From assembly GCA_949751835.1 (NCBI GenBank), contig CATKHK010000080.1:145148-209147 (forward strand): DNA of 64,000 nt, written 5' to 3'. Positions 9,160 to 20,229 of this stretch are shown piece after piece. Under the pieces are notes generated by a model. That model saw only the letters and a list, made by a program, of their open reading frames with translations. It was not told where the DNA came from and did not search any database. Numbering within the stretch: position 1 is the stretch's first letter; each line of letters starts with the position of its first letter. The translations under genes were made by a program, and so were the position numbers. Origin of the DNA: Blepharisma japonicum. Lineage: Eukaryota > Ciliophora > Heterotrichea > Heterotrichida > Blepharismidae.

Positions 9160-10659
9160 ATGAGTGCTTGCATAAATTGCAATAAGCCTGCAAAATTCGA
9201 GTGTCTATGCAACTCACATCCTCAAATCTTCTGCGAGCTATGCCTGCCAGATCACATAATAAACAACGTGACCCTTGTCCACAACTCACATACAATACAA
9301 GGAGCTAAAGAAGAAAACATTGAAACTTTTGTCTGCTCTATCTGCAATAAGAGGCCCGCAGAAATGATTTGTCTCTGTCAAGGCAGCAAAACCAAGCTCT
9401 GCCAACCATGCACACTAGTTCACTTTAAAAAGCAGCCCGAAAACTCCCATCCTTTAGAGCCAATCCGTGCTGATGAATTTTTAAAAAGTGCAGCCGATTT
9501 AAATGAGTATTTAGGAAGAAAACAAATTATCGACTTCTATATGAATGAACTGAGGATTAATATTTCGAACCTAGAAAAGTTTTCAAAAGATTTGGATTTG
9601 ACAAGGACTCAGCTGGTCAGCCAAATTGACAAACTTTTCAATGAAGTTAAAGAAGAAGCAGAGACAGGAAAAGCTAAGTATGAAGGATGGATCAATGAAT
9701 TAGAAAACGCAAGATATAAAAAGGAATTAGACGAAACGCGATGGGCTGACTCTTTAATTAGGAGGTCAAATTTGAATAATATGGCAACGATTGTTCAGGA
9801 GCTTAAAGTCAATTTATCTGATTTAGATATTGAGCCAGCCGTCAACTGTATTGCAAATATTGCGAAATTGAGCTTTGAAGAGCCTCATTACGACCAGAAA
9901 ATATGTTATTTTAAGGCTAGGTATAAAGAATTTACATGTGTAAATCTGAATAAGCTTGAAGTCTCAAAAGTAAATTTCCCACCTACTTTTAAATTGAAAG
10001 ATGGCGGAAGTTGATGCGATATCGGCTTTGGGAAGATTTTCCACTGTGGAGGTTTAGATGAAAGCTCATTCAGTTCTTCAGCTTGTGTTATTGATATTGG
10101 CTCCCTCAATTTTTCAGAGCTCCCCAATATGCATTTCCAAAAAGCTCTTCCAGGTCTTTATTATTTTCAAAAACGCGTTTTTGTATTTGGGGGGTATTTT
10201 AATGGAGAAAGCTTAAAGTCTGGAGAAGTCTATGATTTTGCTAAAAATGAGTGGAAAATTCTACCAGATATGCCGACAGCTAGGAGCGCTTTTACAATAG
10301 CAAGACTTGGGAAGTTTTTGTATATGTGTGGAGATTCACATAAAGTTGACGTTTTTGATACTGAAAAATTGTGTTTTGTGGATTGTGATATTGAACTACC
10401 TGAAGCTGATTCTTATTCCACCCTAGTAGAAAATAAAGACAATCTATTGCTATTCCAGAATGAAAAGTGTTGGAAAATTGAAGTCAACTCAAACACAGTC
10501 CAAGAACTCACAAGAATACCAAAAGGACAATGATGGAGTGTTTTCCCTCCTATTTCATTCCAAGGGAATCTATTTTTTACGAGATATGACGACTTCGCAC
10601 TGTGGAGATTTGATACTGAAAATTATGAGCTCAGCAAGCAGTTAAGGTTTTTAGAATAA
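9160..10659 (+). CDS. B-box zinc finger, coiled-coil and kelch protein
   Basis: 499 residues, with TGA=Trp at 10012-10014 and 10531-10533. Two B-box-like fingers open it (CINCNKPAKFECLC...FCELCLPDH; CSICNKRPAEMICLC...LCQPCTLVH, about residues 4-100). A coiled coil follows (residues 110-230). The C-terminal half has kelch-type blades with gly-rich strands (YFQKRVFVFGGYFNGESL, EVYDFAKNEWKILPDMPTA, ALWRFDTENYEL). Kelch propellers bind proteins and B-boxes mediate oligomerisation, so an adaptor role is likely. There is no RING, so it is not a complete TRIM E3. The fold assignment is good; the biological role is unknown. Confidence 0.88.
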
Positions 10660-10776
10660 TTATAATATGGAAATTTGTGCCGAAATTTAGATTTTTGATT
10701 AATAATATAGAATTGATATTATAAATTAAATAAATCCTGCTGGAATTATTGAATTGGTTTTAATATTGTCTATTAT

Positions 10777-11424
10777 TTATTTGAGCACCCATCCATTTTC
10801 CGTTTCTTTTGCTACCTTATTAAGTATGCTTATAATTTTTGAACTTGGCATTGAAGCACTATCAAAAATATCTCCAAATAGTGTAGATATAGAGAAGTGC
10901 ATACTAATAACAAGACCTTCTTGATTGAGGACTGGCCCTCCTGAATACCCAAAACCTCCTTTACATGATGAAAGATAGCAAGGAACGCGAGTAGATTCCA
11001 ATTTCGTGAATTCTGTGTTAAGTATATATCCAGGCTCAAAAACTTTGACATTATTCGCATAGACCCCATATAAGCAGATTCTTTCCCCTATTCTTGGTGG
11101 CAATTTGCTAAACTTCAAAAACGCATTATTCTCTAGTTTTTTAGCTTTGAGAATTAACAAATCAGCTTCTTTATCATATGAAATCACAGTAAATTCATAT
11201 TCTTCATCTCTATAAACCAATTTGCATTTCTTTAATTCTCTTTTCACATCATCAATAAAGTGATGCACACTCAATCCAAGTCCATTCGGGCCTATAAAAA
11301 ACCCTGATGCTGTCGCATTTTCATGCTTCAAATAAAACAAGCCTGGGTTTACAAAGCTATTTAGGTTTTTTCAGTCATCTAAGCAATAGACATATGAGCT
11401 AAGCGATGAAATCCATCTAATCAT
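10777..11424 (-). CDS. Trypsin-like serine protease
   Basis: 215 residues from ATG 11422-11424; one TGA=Trp at 11371-11373. The three catalytic elements are in the right order and spacing: His in LSVHHFIDDV, Asp in DKEADLLILK, Ser in GFGYSGGPVLN. The layout (no signal peptide, GxSGGP, short double-barrel domain) resembles DegP-like or cytosolic trypsin-2 domain proteins rather than secreted digestive trypsins. No PDZ domain is present. It lies 31 bases from the end of the fibrillarin gene on the same strand. Assignment is from motifs; substrate unknown. Confidence 0.82.
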
Positions 11425-11455
11425 ATTAAATATCCATAAAAACTTATGTGATTAG

Positions 11456-12292
11456 TTACTCAAATGGCTTGTATTCTCCAGCGACGACTGCATGATCCAC
11501 TTCATAAGGCTCCAAAGTAAGCATTTCTTTTGGTGCAAATCCCATTTCCTTCAAAGTCTCAATTTCTCTTTCAAACACCACACTCGGCTCTACAGTCGAG
11601 TCAATACAATTTGCCTTAATTGAAATCACAAAGTGTCCTCCGTTTTTCACGAAATGTTGAGCATTATGGGCCAAAATTCTTGCTTGGTCTCTTTGTGCGA
11701 CATCAGCAAAAATCACATCAACCATAGGTACTAGCATTCTATATCTCATTGGGTGTCTGGCATCATCTACAATAGGGATAACGTTTGTCCTTTTTTTAGC
11801 CATATTGACGAGGTCTCTACCTGATCTGTGAGAAAATTCGACAGCGTAGACTGCTCCTTCAGACCCGACAATGTCTGAAACGTGGCTGACTGTTGTTCCT
11901 GATGCAGCTCCAAGATAGAGAACTTTTGCACCTGGCTGAATCCAGATCTGGTCGATTCCTCCTAAAATTGCTGCAGCAATTTTAGACCTGTAAGGATTCC
12001 AAACTCGGTATTCGATTTTGTCTTCCCCAACTTGAACTGGGATTCGCTTTTCTTGATATACACTTTCTCCGGGGGCGAAACTTTTTGTGACTAAGGAGTC
12101 TTCGTTGCCTCTGGCGATGAAGATTCCAGGAAATCTGTGAGGTTCGACTAAGACTTTAGAGCCACCTTTCATGCCTCTTGGACCGCCACGGCCACCTCTT
12201 GGACCTCCTCTTCCGCCTCTTGGGCCACCTCTTGGTGGTCCACCACGGCCTCTTGGTGCTCCTCTGCCTCCTCCGAAGTCTCCTCTAACCAT
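11456..12292 (-). CDS. Fibrillarin (box C/D snoRNP 2'-O-methyltransferase)
   Basis: 278 residues. A Gly/Arg-rich GAR domain covers residues 1-45 ([15 protein letters not shown] repeats). The Rossmann methyltransferase follows: [20 protein letters not shown] is the SAM-binding motif, then [30 protein letters not shown] and the end [15 protein letters not shown]. Fibrillarin methylates rRNA under box C/D snoRNA guidance in the nucleolus and also modifies histone H2A Gln. The length is close to the family norm (about 290-320). All Trp codons here are TGG, none TGA. Start is the ATG at 12290-12292, with MVRGDFGG the expected start of the GAR region. Confidence 0.98.
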   Translation of the reverse strand: MVRGDFGGGRGAPRGRGGPPRGGPRGGRGGPRGGRGGPRGMKGGSKVLVEPHRFPGIFIARGNEDSLVTKSFAPGESVYQEKRIPVQVGEDKIEYRVWNPYRSKIAAAILGGIDQIWIQPGAKVLYLGAASGTTVSHVSDIVGSEGAVYAVEFSHRSGRDLVNMAKKRTNVIPIVDDARHPMRYRMLVPMVDVIFADVAQRDQARILAHNAQHFVKNGGHFVISIKANCIDSTVEPSVVFEREIETLKEMGFAPKEMLTLEPYEVDHAVVAGEYKPFE

Positions 12293-12616
12293 GATTAATA
12301 GGAATTAAGGGATTTCATGAAAAGCTGGCTTAAAATATCAACTCAGTCATGATTCGCTAAAATGAATATGCAGATTTAGTAATCGATCATATTAAAGATT
12401 TAATATTTGCTTAAATATTCTAAGCTACTTTAGTTAAAAAATCACGAGATAACTAAGCAATCATTGTTAGCATATAAAAAGCATTTTACTAGAAGGTATA
12501 AATTGATTTTATTTAAACATGTAAATTAATAAGTTGATATATCATTATTGCAGTTTTTATTTTGGAATAAAGCTTTTATTTAATTAGATATAATAAAATG
12601 CTGGACCGTTAACCAG
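12293..12616. other. Intergenic, nothing recognised
   Basis: AT-rich upstream region of the fibrillarin gene; contains its promoter by position, but no motif that I can name. Confidence 0.4.
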
Positions 12617-13120
12617 CTAGAATTTGAATGGAAATGGCTCAAAATCAATTTCACTTTCAGTGCCTGGAGATGCAACAGTATAATAAATATCTCCAGACAA
12701 AGCTTCTTCTTCGTTTTGGCACAAAAGCGTTCCTTTGTGCACTTCTTCGCAATTTTCTTTTATATTTTCTTCTTGGGGATGTTCCTCATTGATATTTGCA
12801 TTTTCAATTTTTTCCTCATCCACCTTTGTTGGTAATGGAGAATTATGGCCTTTTGGGGTTATTTCACTAGGCTCTTGTCCTTGAGTTTCAGGCTGGTGAT
12901 TTTTACTCCTTAAAATAAATTCCTGAATTAAATCAATTTTTTCTGATGACAGCTGGGGCTGTGTCAATGTCCTTACTTTATCTTTTCTGAGACCTCTGTT
13001 TATCGTTTTTTTAACTGCCCGCTGAATCGGAGATTCGGTTTTAGTTCTTCGAACAGAACGTGTAAACTCACTCTTAACTTTATTAAGGATATTTTCGGGC
13101 TTTTGAACAATAAGCTTCAT
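12617..13120 (-). CDS. Hypothetical charged, probably disordered protein
   Basis: 167 residues with a clean ATG start and TAG stop. The first 70 residues are basic (KSEFTRSVRRTKTESP, VKKTINRGLRKDKVRTLTQP), the middle is Glu/Asn-rich (EEKIENANINEEHPQEENIK), and the end is SGDIYYTVASPGTESEIDF. No domain recognised; composition suggests an intrinsically disordered protein. The bipolar charge might suit a nucleic acid or cytoskeleton binder, but that is guesswork. Confidence 0.65.
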   Translation of the reverse strand: MKLIVQKPENILNKVKSEFTRSVRRTKTESPIQRAVKKTINRGLRKDKVRTLTQPQLSSEKIDLIQEFILRSKNHQPETQGQEPSEITPKGHNSPLPTKVDEEKIENANINEEHPQEENIKENCEEVHKGTLLCQNEEEALSGDIYYTVASPGTESEIDFEPFPFKF

Positions 13121-13627
13121 TATTATTTATTAGCCCTTAATTAATAGAAATTAAATTTTGAATTTATGTGGTTTTAGCATTTATTATTTTGATAATCTTA
13201 AGTTAATGGAGATGATTAGATCGATAATTTGGAAGATCAAGGTAATTATTACACTATCGGTAAATGATAATTTAATTATAATTTGAATTTTAATATGCTA
13301 TTGATAAATTAAAAATTTTTTAGATTTATTAGTGATCTTCAAGTTTGAAATTCTTAAGAATTGGTTTTAAATTAGCCTTCTTAAGTCATAAGTTATCTTT
13401 TTCAAGCACCCTAGGCATATATTTAATTAAATAAAATTCTGATTTTTTTCTTAGTTTTGTATTTATTATCAGAATATTAACAATTTTGGAATTATCTTTT
13501 TTTTATTTTCTATATGTCAAATTTAATTCAGAAATCCATTAAAGTACTAATCATTGCCTTAATATCCATGCCAATAAAAAAGGTATTAATTCTAACCTAA
13601 ATATTTAATAAGAATCATAGAATAGAA
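13121..13627. other. Intergenic, divergent promoter region
   Basis: 507 AT-rich bases between divergent genes at 13120 and 13628. No RNA gene, repeat or extra frame is supported. Confidence 0.5.
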
Positions 13628-14608
13628 ATGTCCCAAAGAATCTGCTATAAGCCTGGCTGTGGAGGAAAGGCCAAATTCAAGTGCTTTTGCACCACTCCTG
13701 AAACTTATATGTGTGAAAAGCACATAGATGATAGAGACCCTCTCTATAGAAACCACGTTGGTCACGAGATGATCACCATTTATAGCAAGCCTGATTATGC
13801 TTCAAAAGAAGCTTTTCTTAAGTTTCTCGCTGGAGAAGTCCATAAACTCGATTCAGTTGAGAAAATTATCGTCGAAAACACTTTGGTTGAAATCAAAGCA
13901 ATCGAAGAAAGTCTAAAGGAAATTTTGCACAAGATCAATGGCTCCAAAAATACTCTAAATCATTTAGTTGAAGAGATCAATTCTCTTAGAGAGATTCCAT
14001 ACAACAGTTCCAAATCTCTTCACAATTGGTTAAGACTTCCTGTACAAGAAGCAAATGCCTTGATAGAAAACCTTAAGAGGACAAAAGAGCTTCCCTCTTC
14101 TGAAGGTTTATACCAAGAAATGGTCCAATTTACCTTGGAATTTGCTTTAAAACCAATCGAATCTCCTTTAGAAGTCCTAGAGCTTCTGAACGAAAGTAGT
14201 AAAAAAAATCAGATCCAATTCAAGCAGCAAATGAACACAATCCTAAACTTGAAAAATATAGTGAACCAATACAAAAACAACCTTAAGCAAGACTTAAGCA
14301 CTCCTATCAACAATGAAAGATCACCAAGTTCTCTCTCTACATACAAGCAAGACTTTGAAGCTTTGGCCAAGCAGGACATTACGAACTATGACATTCCCCA
14401 AAGAAAAAGAAATAGCCAGCAATATATGAACAATAATTTAGAAGTTTCTGATGCAGTTCATCATGCAACAGCTGGTGGCGCTGAACCTGACAGCTCTGAT
14501 TCAGATCATCAAAATACAACTGAAGAGGAGTCTGTCAATACCACACACTCAGCCTACACTGCAGAGACTATTTCAGATTATTCCCCTCTTAACACCCAAT
14601 TCAGCTAA
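13628..14608 (+). CDS. B-box-like zinc finger and coiled-coil protein
   Basis: 326 residues. The N-terminus has a compact Cys/His array (CYKPGCGGKAKFKCFC, then YMCEKHIDD, then HVGHEM) resembling the shortened B-boxes common in ciliates. Residues 65-235 are mostly helical with heptad-like spacing (KIIVENTLVEIKAIEESLKE; QQMNTILNLKNIVNQYKNNL). The last 100 residues are Ser/Thr/Asn-rich and likely disordered and phosphorylated. It resembles the 115-residue protein at 17294-17641 in its finger. Function unknown; an oligomeric adaptor is plausible. Confidence 0.75.
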   Translation: MSQRICYKPGCGGKAKFKCFCTTPETYMCEKHIDDRDPLYRNHVGHEMITIYSKPDYASKEAFLKFLAGEVHKLDSVEKIIVENTLVEIKAIEESLKEILHKINGSKNTLNHLVEEINSLREIPYNSSKSLHNWLRLPVQEANALIENLKRTKELPSSEGLYQEMVQFTLEFALKPIESPLEVLELLNESSKKNQIQFKQQMNTILNLKNIVNQYKNNLKQDLSTPINNERSPSSLSTYKQDFEALAKQDITNYDIPQRKRNSQQYMNNNLEVSDAVHHATAGGAEPDSSDSDHQNTTEEESVNTTHSAYTAETISDYSPLNTQFS

Positions 14609-14734
14609 ATGATTCTGAGATAAAGCAAATATAATATAAATAATCCAATATTCCCATATTAATTTTTTATGTATCGGTGTAGTTAATTTCTAAATAGCCA
14701 TATTTAATTAACTTTTGCAAAGCTTTTCATATTT

Positions 14735-14983
14735 ATGCCTTGGTACTCTCGAATAGCATATTCAGAACAAAAAGAATGGACTTATAATGATGTAGATGTG
14801 CAGCAGGTTGAATGCCAAAAGAGATATGATAATTGGCAGCAGTGTGTAAGGTCGAAAGGAGCGAGGGACCAGGGATGCAAAAAAGATTGTCTGGAAGATT
14901 ACTACACTTGTATTGATAAATTGAACGCCATGAGGTCACATTTCGAAGTAAACTTGTCAAGAAAACTAAATAGGATTGCCTAA
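14735..14983 (+). CDS. Small CX9C (CHCH-like) mitochondrial-type protein
   Basis: 82 residues. One exact CX9C is seen (CQKRYDNWQQC), and a second helix has Cys at CKKDCLEDYYTC (spacing 3 and 6, or CX10C overall). Twin CX9C proteins are oxidised by Mia40 in the mitochondrial intermembrane space and serve as respiratory-complex subunits or assembly factors. DYYTCIDKLNAMRSHF recalls the end of the complex I subunit NDUFS5, but the match is too short to name it. No targeting presequence, as usual for this class. Confidence 0.6.
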   Translation: MPWYSRIAYSEQKEWTYNDVDVQQVECQKRYDNWQQCVRSKGARDQGCKKDCLEDYYTCIDKLNAMRSHFEVNLSRKLNRIA

Positions 14984-15755
14984 TCTAATTTTATATTTTT
15001 TAAGCCTAGCTTAAGAGACTGTTGAATATAAAAATTTCAGTTTTAATTGAGAAGATTGTAACAGCTATTATCTGGAAATATAAAGTTAAGAATGTGATGT
15101 AATTAGAATTTTGAGTAGAAATAACTGTGATCCAGTTTCAAAATTTGGTGTTCTAGAATAGAAGAATTAGAAGCCATTTTAATCGTTGATATTTTCAGGC
15201 ATGACATCAAATGAGATGTTGAAACTTATTTAGTTAAAATTTAAGGTTTGATAATTTAGGCTTTTAAGAAGGCCAAATGATTAGGATATTTTTAATTTTA
15301 TCAGATGAAATATTTGGGGCTTATTTTTAAATGAATTTCTTTTTTATCAATTTTTATTATGTAATAGTAGACTGTGGTGAACTATAACAAATAGCAAGAG
15401 ATGCTTTTTGCAATCTATTTAAAATAAAGAAAAATCCTAAATCATGTTATTATATATGAATTCTTAAATTTTTACATTTTATTTGACATTTTAATATTTC
15501 TAATAATTATTACCTTTATTACTAATTATTGTGTTTTCATGCCTACTAATTATATAAAAATTCTTATTTTTTACTTTTAGAATCCCTATATAAAGAGAGA
15601 ACATGAATAATTAGGACCATAATTATTGCTGATTAATGTCATAATTTTATGAAGCCATTGAATCTCCTTAATTAAAAATAAGATTATGATTGCTCTTCAC
15701 CTTAAATTAAATCTTATACACAAAAAAGTCTTATATAGCAATATTTATTCTAAAT
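14984..15755. other. Intergenic region between convergent genes
   Basis: 772 AT-rich bases with stops in all frames even when TGA is Trp. No RNA gene, repeat or hairpin strong enough to call. Confidence 0.6.
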
Positions 15756-17144
15756 TTAAACTGAGCTGCCTGGTTCACTATCGTCATCTCTGATTTCTAA
15801 TATAGATTTTCTTCTGCATTTCTTTGTAATCTTATAAATTAATAGCCCAATCAATCCTAAGCTAATTCCACTTACAACAACAGCGGCAGGAACTATCCAT
15901 CTATTTCCTTCTTCAACTGCAGTTTTATTGCTTGTTTGGGTTTGATTATAAAAAGTCCTATTATTATGAGTCTCACTAATATGTAACGGATTACATTCTG
16001 AATCAGCAAACCCTATCTTATTAGTAGTCCTATCAAATATTACGTCCATCCCTCTTGAAAATATTCCTCCTAATACGTTACATCCCTGTCCATCGTTATA
16101 AATTCCTAAGCAGTAACTATTAGGATATGCAGGCCAGGCAAATAAATAATTTTCAGGAAGCCACTGCACCTCAATATTGTCAATTAATAAAGTTAGCACA
16201 GGAAAAGTATCATAAAAATCATATATGTCTGGATATTTACCACTATCATAATTATAACACATATGGGGCTCGCTCGGAATATAAGCCTTATCACCATCAC
16301 ATTTCCCAGGCTTTGAACAGGCTGACTCAAAATGGCTCCAAAGGGCTTCATAAAGTGGCTGATGTAAATATACAAAAGTAGTCCCAGAGTCGACTATTGT
16401 GCCTGTGCCATATTGTCTTGAAAAATCATTTGCTGATAATTCAATATTATTCCCGTCTACTTTTAGTCCATGCCAATTAATAGAATAAAAAGTGTCATCA
16501 TGAAGGTTTGCCCACATCACCTCACTGAGATGCAAGGTCGAGTTATAACCTCCAATAGTCATATACCCATCATTTTTCCCAAAACATATAGCAAAAATAT
16601 CAGTAGAAATGTCATGGTCACTAAACAAGGCATCTACAAGTGTCGGCATCCTGCTTTTTGCAAAGGCCAAGCCCATAATTCCATCAGCTTTTTGAGTTCT
16701 GAATAGATTGGTTTCTCTATTATGACACCCAAATACAAATTTGACTCTTTTTGAATGCTGGAAATCATCTCCGAACATAATAAAATCTTCTACAAGAATC
16801 CCTGCAATTGAGCTGCCTTCAGCGTAGCTTTGACTGTATCCACATTGGTCATTTTTGCATGGAGAACAAGGGATGTTTTGGTTGCAGTTTAAGACACTTG
16901 AGGAGCTTGAGTTCCGATAATCGAAATAAGAGTCCATGTGAGTTCCACAATCCCGGCAGCCTGCGCATGGGAAAGCTGTAATCCTGCTCCCTGTATCAAT
17001 AATAACAGTCTGCTTCATTGGAGGGGTCCCTACTCATAGATCAACATAAAAGTATCCTAAGTCTTCGGTATTGCCGTATATGACAGCGTGCTCGATTTCT
17101 TGAGAGTAGGCTGATAAAAACAGGAGAAGAAGGAAGCCTGACAT
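15756..17144 (-). CDS. Membrane-anchored aspartic protease (A1 family)
   Basis: 462 residues from ATG 17142-17144; one TGA=Trp at 17034-17036. A signal peptide opens it (MSGFLLLLFLSAYSQ). The two catalytic motifs are DTGS (VIIDTGSRITAF) and DSGT (TIVDSGTTFVYL). Between them is a Cys-rich loop (CAGCRDCGTH...CSPCKNDQCGYSQSY), like nepenthesin-type proteases of plants and apicomplexans/ciliates. A transmembrane helix near the C-terminus (VPAAVVVSGISLGLIGLLIY) and a basic cytosolic tail anchor it. Likely luminal or surface proteolysis in the endomembrane or phagosomal system. Catalytic residues look intact. Confidence 0.93.
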
Positions 17145-17293
17145 TTTAAATCCTATTATGGAATTGATAGAATTACATAGGAAATTCTCTATTTATAAAA
17201 ACAGCTCTATAAAGTATGTAGAGAAAAATTTACGCTTATTCGGGCTGTAATAAGTGTGATAATAATTTATTAAAGCTTTCTAAATATTATAAA

Positions 17294-17641
17294 ATGAGGT
17301 GCTGGATGGAAAGTTGTGAAGCAATCCCTAACGTATTTTGTGACTGCACTGAAGAAGGAGTACTTGTTTGCATAGATCACTTATTAGATCATATGTGTGT
17401 GCAAGGAGTGGAGCATAAGTATGAGCCTCTTGATGTGATCCATAACATCAAAGCAAGAAAGTTAGCCGAAAAGCAGCTTGTAGCAAGAATCGCTGAATTA
17501 ATCAGGAAAAAGTCAGAGCTAGTTGAAAATGCTTCTAAAGAAATCCAAGAGCAGGCCTTATCTCTAAACCAGCAAGCAGAAGAAGGTGGAGCTCCAATGG
17601 ATATTCAACCAGAAAACGCACAAAGCGAATCAAGTGCATAA
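17294..17641 (+). CDS. Small B-box-like zinc-finger protein
   Basis: 115 residues. The finger is CWMESCEAIPNVFCDC...VLVCIDHLLDHMC...EHKYEP, with the same C-x4-C...C-x-C...C-x2-H layout as the protein at 13628. A helical segment (AEKQLVARIAELIRKKSELV) and a short acidic tail follow. It lies head to head with the aspartic protease gene, 149 bases apart. It may be a truncated relative of the longer B-box coiled-coil proteins. No function can be named. Confidence 0.65.
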   Translation: MRCWMESCEAIPNVFCDCTEEGVLVCIDHLLDHMCVQGVEHKYEPLDVIHNIKARKLAEKQLVARIAELIRKKSELVENASKEIQEQALSLNQQAEEGGAPMDIQPENAQSESSA

Positions 17642-17771
17642 AATTAGCAATTAGTGTCATGGTTTTCTGAATAATCTAGCTATCATAAATTAATTAAAAA
17701 ATAACTATATCATCCCAGAATCCTTCAGATAATATAAACTATACTTATTTTCTTTCCACTTTACTATAAAG

Positions 17772-18824
17772 ATGGACTTTTTGAGCATCTTGCGCTCATG
17801 CATCACAGGCATGGTTCCAGTCACAGTCATAACTATTTCTGGAGCTTACCTAACCCACACCAATATCTTTACCAAAGAATCAAACCGATATCTCTCTGGC
17901 AGCTGCACACGGTTCTTTTTTATTATTTTTAACTTTTGGACAGCAATTAAAGTAGTGGAATTTTCAGCATTTGCCTATCTCTGGCCAGTTTTGGTGGTTC
18001 CTCTGATATTGGTAATTCTCTCCTGCTTTTTCTCATATTTGATTATTCCATTCTTAACCCCCCCAAGCAGCTTCAAGTATTCAGCAATTGCAGCACTTTC
18101 CTTTTCCAGCCTTGGAGGAGTCCCATTGCTTATAGTTAAAGGAATATGCTCTTCATATGGGCCATTAAATGGTGATAAATATTGTGATGATGCTATTGGA
18201 TATGTATCTCTTTTAATATGTACAACAAATCTGTTCATATGGTCTGTGTCAGGAATGCTACTAAAATTTGATATAAGAAATAATGGAGATAATAAAGAAG
18301 AGATATCAGTGATGAGACTGTTTATTTCTGGAATTTTGTCACCTCTGGCTGTATCTTCATGACTAGGTATTGTGTTTGGACTGATTCCTGGAATTAAGTG
18401 ACTATTTGTATATAAATCTTCTCCGCTGTATGCTATTTATGATACTCTAATGAGTCTATCTTACCTTGGAATTGTAGTCTCGCAGCTAATGATAGGAAGC
18501 AGTTTAATGCTACTAAGAGGCGCCCAGAGCCCTCTCTCTAAACCATATATTTTGAAATTAATTATCCTCAAAAGCTTTATTTTTCCAGCCCTTTGGCTTC
18601 TTGTGATTTTTGGATTTTGGAAAGCTGGCATTTTTGGCGACAATAGAGTTATGGCTTATACTATTTTTATAGGCCAAAGCAGCCCTATTTCAGTTGTGGT
18701 GCTAATGGTTGCCCACTTATTAAATGCTGCAATATCTGAGTGTTCAGTGATGTTTTTGTGGCAATACTTAGCAGCTCCAGTTTCTTTAACATTGTTTACG
18801 TACATTTTCTTTCTTATGACTTAG
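17772..18824 (+). CDS. Auxin-efflux-carrier (PIN/PILS-like) family transporter, copy 1
   Basis: 350 residues; TGA=Trp at 18359-18361 and 18398-18400; TAG stop. About ten hydrophobic helices with a short hydrophilic loop in the middle (about residues 175-185), the layout of the Mem_trans/AEC family. Diagnostic stretches are GMVPVTVITISGAYL, a Pro/Gly-containing segment (SFSSLGGVPLLIVKGIC) near helix 4-5, and GQSSPISVVVLMV in the second repeat. The family moves organic anions; plant members carry auxin. A ciliate substrate is unknown. First of three tandem paralogues with 29 bases to the next. Confidence 0.85.
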
Positions 18825-18853
18825 ACTAAATCAAGTATACTTAAAGATAAATA

Positions 18854-19936
18854 ATGGACTTTTTATCAATTTTAAGATCATGTGTCACAGGAATGGTCCC
18901 AGTTACTTTAGTTACATTTTCAGGTGCTTATCTTGCTAAAAAGAACATTTTCAACAAAGAAGCTAATGAACTCATATCAAGAAGCTGCGCAAGGTTCTTT
19001 TTTGTAGTTCAAAGCTTTGCAACAATTCCAAAATCCGTGAATCTTTCAAGTTTAGTAGAATTGTGGCCAATCCCTGTAATTACTTTTCTAATCATCATAA
19101 TTGGACTGATTTTATCATTTTTGTCCTTATACTTCTTAAAGCCGCCGACTCATTTCAAGTTTACCACTTTATCGATACTTGTATTTACGAATGGAGGAAA
19201 CATCCCTTTTTTAATCATGAAAGGAATTTGTGCTTCTTATGGACCTTTGGCTGGCGATGATAAATGTGATGAGTATTCTGGGTATATAGCTTTAGTTATT
19301 TTTGTATGCAGCATTTTAATATGGTCAATATGTATTGCTTTTATTAAAGCTGATGAACAAGAAACTAGAAAATTGGAGGAATTAGCGAGTTTAACTGATA
19401 ATAAGCATGCGGAAAGCTCGCTTAAAGATCTTATGATCCGAGGCATGTTTTCACCAGTCCCGATTTCATGTATTTTAAGCTTAATTCTTGCCCTCATTCC
19501 TGGGTTTGATTGATTATTTGTACACAAAACATCGCCACTATACTCAATATTTGACTCTCTATTTGTGGTAGCTTATGTGGGTGTTGTGATAAGCCAAATG
19601 ATTATTGGGAGCAATTTATATATGATGGAAAAGGCTGATTATGGGATTTCGAAATTTTATATTATTTCGACGACATTGATGAAGAACGTCATTTATCCTT
19701 GTTTTTGGCTATTGCTTACACTTTTGCTATGAAATTTGGGGTGTTATGGAAATAATAAAGTGATGGCATATATCATTTACATCGCTCAAGCAACACCGGT
19801 AGCGTACACTGTTCTGATTCAATGCCAGCTTGTAAATTCAGGTGTAAAAGATTGCACTGTGATTTTATTGTGGCAGTACATTACAGCTCCTATTACTTTA
19901 ACATTGTTCACTTATCTATTCTTTATAATAATTTAA
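18854..19936 (+). CDS. Auxin-efflux-carrier family transporter, copy 2
   Basis: 360 residues; TGA=Trp at 19511-19513 and 19730-19732. Same start (MDFLSILRSC), same helices and same landmarks as copy 1: TNGGNIPFLIMKGICASYGP, KNVIYPCFWLLLTLLLW and AQATPVAYTVLIQC. The central loop is longer and charged (DEQETRKLEELASLTDNKHA), a likely site of regulation. The close spacing and matching order show a tandem duplication. Confidence 0.85.
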
Positions 19937-20229
19937 TTGAGAAATACATATTCATTTTTGATAGCTCGTTTTCTTAAAATGCAATTTTTATAATAACAAA
20001 AAAAATAATTCTCAATTAATTGAGCCTTGAGCATTATATTACATTTTTTTAAGATAACTATATAGCGCTTTTTAAATAAGATGATAAATTCATTTTCTCC
20101 AATCCTATTAATTTTTCTTATTTAAAATTATAGGTTAAAATCATAAACTTACAGCATAAAATGCAATTTGAACTCAATAATAAAATCAGTTTATGAATAA
20201 AATTAGAGTGGTTGAGGTTAAAGTAAAAA
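19937..20229. other. Spacer between transporter copies 2 and 3
   Basis: 293 AT-rich bases, much longer than the 29-base spacer between copies 1 and 2. No gene or repeat seen. Confidence 0.5.
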
